Position numbers and translations under genes: made by a program. The notes under the pieces were generated by a model. It saw only the letters and a list, made by a program, of their open reading frames with translations, was not told the DNA's origin and did no database searches. Positions 13,413 through 14,544 of a stretch of DNA of 14,544 bases are shown in pieces. Each line of letters begins with the position of its first letter. Position 1 is the stretch's first letter. This stretch comes from Ornithomonoglobus_A sp045537455 (lineage in GTDB: Bacteria; Bacillota; Clostridia; UBA1381). The DNA is taken from assembly GCA_045537455.1 (NCBI GenBank), contig JAZSPM010000199.1, positions 1 through 14,544 of the forward strand. Direction: 5' to 3'.

Positions 13413-14174
13413 CTACAAGCTTCCCACATCTGACGGTGCAACGCCGTACATTTTTTTAAAGGCTTTGCTGAAATACAGCGGATCATTAAACCCAACCAAC
13501 ACAGCAACCTCTCCAACGGTATGAAAATCCCCGCTGTCAATAATACTCCTGGCATGAGATAATCTTCTGGATATAATATACTTTTGCGGTGTCATGCCAA
13601 ATTTGGAAACAAATATTTGCCTGAAATAAGTATCGGAAATGCCGCATAAGCGGTGGAGTATATGAACATTTAGTGAGCAATCATAAATGTGCTCCTTTAG
13701 ATATATAATGGCAGGCTCTATAATTTCGAATTTTCTTTTCTCCGGATAGCTTGAATTTTCAATGATAGAAATATATGAAAGCAGATTGTAAAACATTGAC
13801 ATGCATTTGTGTCTTTCTGCAGGAGTTCCTAAATTCCATAAATCAGAAAACTGACTAATAATATAATCTGCTTCATAAAAATCCACAAGAGAATATGATA
13901 CCGGCTTGGCATTAACAAAATCTCCATAAAAATTTATTGACGTGTACACACTCGGCTCTTCAGAAACAGTTTTGGATTCATAAGAAACACCCTTTGGCAA
14001 AAAGATTATATCTCCCGGATTTGTATATATAACATTGTCATAGAAATCATATACAACAGACCCTTGTGCTCTCATTATAAAAGTATTAGAATTTCTGCTA
14101 ACAATTTTATTGTACGGATTACTCACTTTATGAAAAGAAGAAATGATTTTTAAATTTTCTATATTTTCAAACAT
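13413..14174 (-). CDS. AraC-family transcriptional regulator
   Basis: From the ATG at 14174, with GGGTGA just upstream, the protein is 253 residues; the TTG at 14225 lies in the promoter region and is rejected. Residues 1-130 look like an AraC-type cupin sensor (TNPGDIIFLPKGVSYES at about 51-67). The C-terminal 100 residues form the double helix-turn-helix DNA-binding domain, with LHRLCGISDTYFRQIFVSKFGMTP and VAVLVGFNDPLYFSKAFKKMYGVAP; the second half is the usual AraC signature. It is divergent from an MFS transporter gene with 194 nt between them, so control of that transporter in response to a small molecule, often a sugar or an organic acid in this family, is likely. The ligand is not known. 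Confidence 0.92.
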   Translation of the reverse strand: MFENIENLKIISSFHKVSNPYNKIVSRNSNTFIMRAQGSVVYDFYDNVIYTNPGDIIFLPKGVSYESKTVSEEPSVYTSINFYGDFVNAKPVSYSLVDFYEADYIISQFSDLWNLGTPAERHKCMSMFYNLLSYISIIENSSYPEKRKFEIIEPAIIYLKEHIYDCSLNVHILHRLCGISDTYFRQIFVSKFGMTPQKYIISRRLSHARSIIDSGDFHTVGEVAVLVGFNDPLYFSKAFKKMYGVAPSDVGSL

Positions 14175-14207
14175 ATTTTTCACCCATCTCACAATGATAA
14201 CATGCTT

Positions 14208-14236
14208 ATTATAACACTTTCTCAAAAAACAAGCAA
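14208..14236 (-). promoter_or_regulatory. Promoter of the AraC-family gene
   Basis: On the minus strand TTGCTT (14236-14231) and a perfect TATAAT (14213-14208) have a 17-nt spacer, placed about 34 nt before the chosen ATG. Confidence 0.7.
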
Positions 14237-14251
14237 TACTTTATTTATAAA

Positions 14252-14278
14252 ATATTGTTATGAAAATTCCATATTGTT
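14252..14278. promoter_or_regulatory. Possible operator: direct repeat between the divergent promoters
   Basis: ATATTGTT occurs at 14252-14259 and again at 14271-14278, a 19-bp step, and a related ATATTGGT lies at 14321-14328. AraC-family proteins often bind two direct half-sites about two helical turns apart. The half-sites are AT-rich and could arise by chance. Confidence 0.3.
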
Positions 14279-14290
14279 TTATTATTTCCA

Positions 14291-14318
14291 TTTACATTTA
14301 TTTTTTTGTTGCTATAAT
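14291..14318 (+). promoter_or_regulatory. Promoter of the MFS transporter gene
   Basis: TTTACA (14291-14296) and TATAAT (14313-14318) are separated by 16 nt, about 50 nt before the ATG. The -35 box is one base off consensus and the spacer is one base short, which would fit a regulated promoter. Confidence 0.65.
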
Positions 14319-14368
14319 GTATATTGGTCATTAAATGATTTATGAAACATTGATTGGAGTGTTTGGGA

Positions 14369-14544
14369 ATGAAAAAAGAAATCTTACATAAACACAAGCT
14401 TGAATACAAATGGGTAATTGTAGTTTTATGTATGTTAATGATATTTGTATGTTTGGGATTTATGAGCTCAACAAAAGGCTTATTCATCGCTGCAATAACA
14501 GAGGCTCTTGATATAAAACGAAGCCTGTTTTCGATAAATGACAG
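14369..14544 (+). CDS. MFS transporter, N-terminal fragment (cut by the window edge)
   Basis: ATG at 14369 follows GGAG by about 9 nt and opens a frame that runs off the right end after 58 codons. The start is KKEILHKHKLEYKW, followed by the first membrane segment (about residues 16-36, VIVVLCMLMIFVCLGFMSS). Then comes a loop region, FIAAITEALDIKRSLFSIND. The pattern of a first helix ending in S-S-x-K and followed by an AITEALxIxRSxFSIND stretch is what I know from MFS transporters of the oxalate/formate antiporter-like group in Clostridia. The substrate is unknown. The divergent AraC gene probably regulates it. Confidence 0.7.
   Translation, partial: MKKEILHKHKLEYKWVIVVLCMLMIFVCLGFMSSTKGLFIAAITEALDIKRSLFSIND

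Noticed and set aside
13225..13524. Open frame of 99 codons on the plus strand running through the tRNA gene
   Set aside because: Its first half (VAELADARDLKSRG) is simply the tRNA-Leu sequence translated, and the rest covers the terminator and the end of the antisense AraC gene.
1..14544. CRISPR array, insertion sequence, prophage or defence system
   Set aside because: No regularly spaced repeats, transposase, integrase, or recognised defence protein was seen on either strand; the genes are metabolic or envelope-related.

Overview
The window looks like chromosomal DNA from a low-GC, Gram-positive-type bacterium, most likely a member of the Clostridia (Firmicutes/Bacillota). Supporting signs are AT-rich intergenic DNA, AGGAGG-type ribosome binding sites, several near-consensus TTGACA/TATAAT promoters, use of GTG and TTG starts, U-tailed intrinsic terminators and a CCA-encoding tRNA gene. 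The species cannot be fixed from the sequence. I see no phage, IS element, CRISPR array or clear foreign DNA; most of the window is housekeeping and biosynthesis.

Layout. (1) 1-2152, plus strand: the C-terminal part of a CBS-pair/CorC-type membrane transporter, then an RsmB/RsmF-type RNA m5C methyltransferase, each followed by a hairpin terminator. (2) 2253-3596, minus strand: a membrane-anchored HtrA/DegP serine protease with one PDZ domain. (3) 3831-6151, plus strand: a two-gene operon behind a consensus promoter, a GtrB/DPM1-like family 2 glycosyltransferase and a GT-C (family 39-like) membrane glycosyltransferase. (4) 6197-7144, minus strand: an SGNH/GDSL hydrolase lipoprotein, convergent with the glycosyltransferases. 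(5) 7302-10138: leuC-leuD-leuB of leucine biosynthesis (no leuA here). (6) 10139-10388: a 250-nt gap packed with inverted repeats. (7) 10389-13154: queF-queC-queD-queE-folE, a complete route from GTP to preQ1, the precursor of the tRNA base queuosine. (8) 13237-13325: tRNA-Leu(UAA) with its own consensus promoter and strong terminator. (9) 13413-14174, minus strand: an AraC-family regulator, divergent from the start of an MFS transporter that runs off the right edge.

How the genes work together. FolE makes dihydroneopterin triphosphate from GTP, QueD makes 6-carboxytetrahydropterin, QueE makes 7-carboxy-7-deazaguanine, QueC makes preQ0 and QueF reduces it to preQ1; insertion into tRNA (tgt, queA, queG/queH) must be encoded elsewhere. 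LeuCD isomerise and LeuB oxidises isopropylmalate. The two glycosyltransferases probably form a lipid-linked sugar donor and its user at the membrane, next to other envelope genes (HtrA, SGNH lipoprotein). The AraC protein probably controls the divergent transporter.

The most interesting unexplained stretch is 10139-10388. It holds three successive hairpins ahead of queF, the last ending in six Ts only 30 nt before the queF start. A possible loop-tail pseudoknot would compete with that last hairpin. It could be an attenuator of the preQ1 operon or a mosaic of dispersed repeats; sequence comparison would decide.
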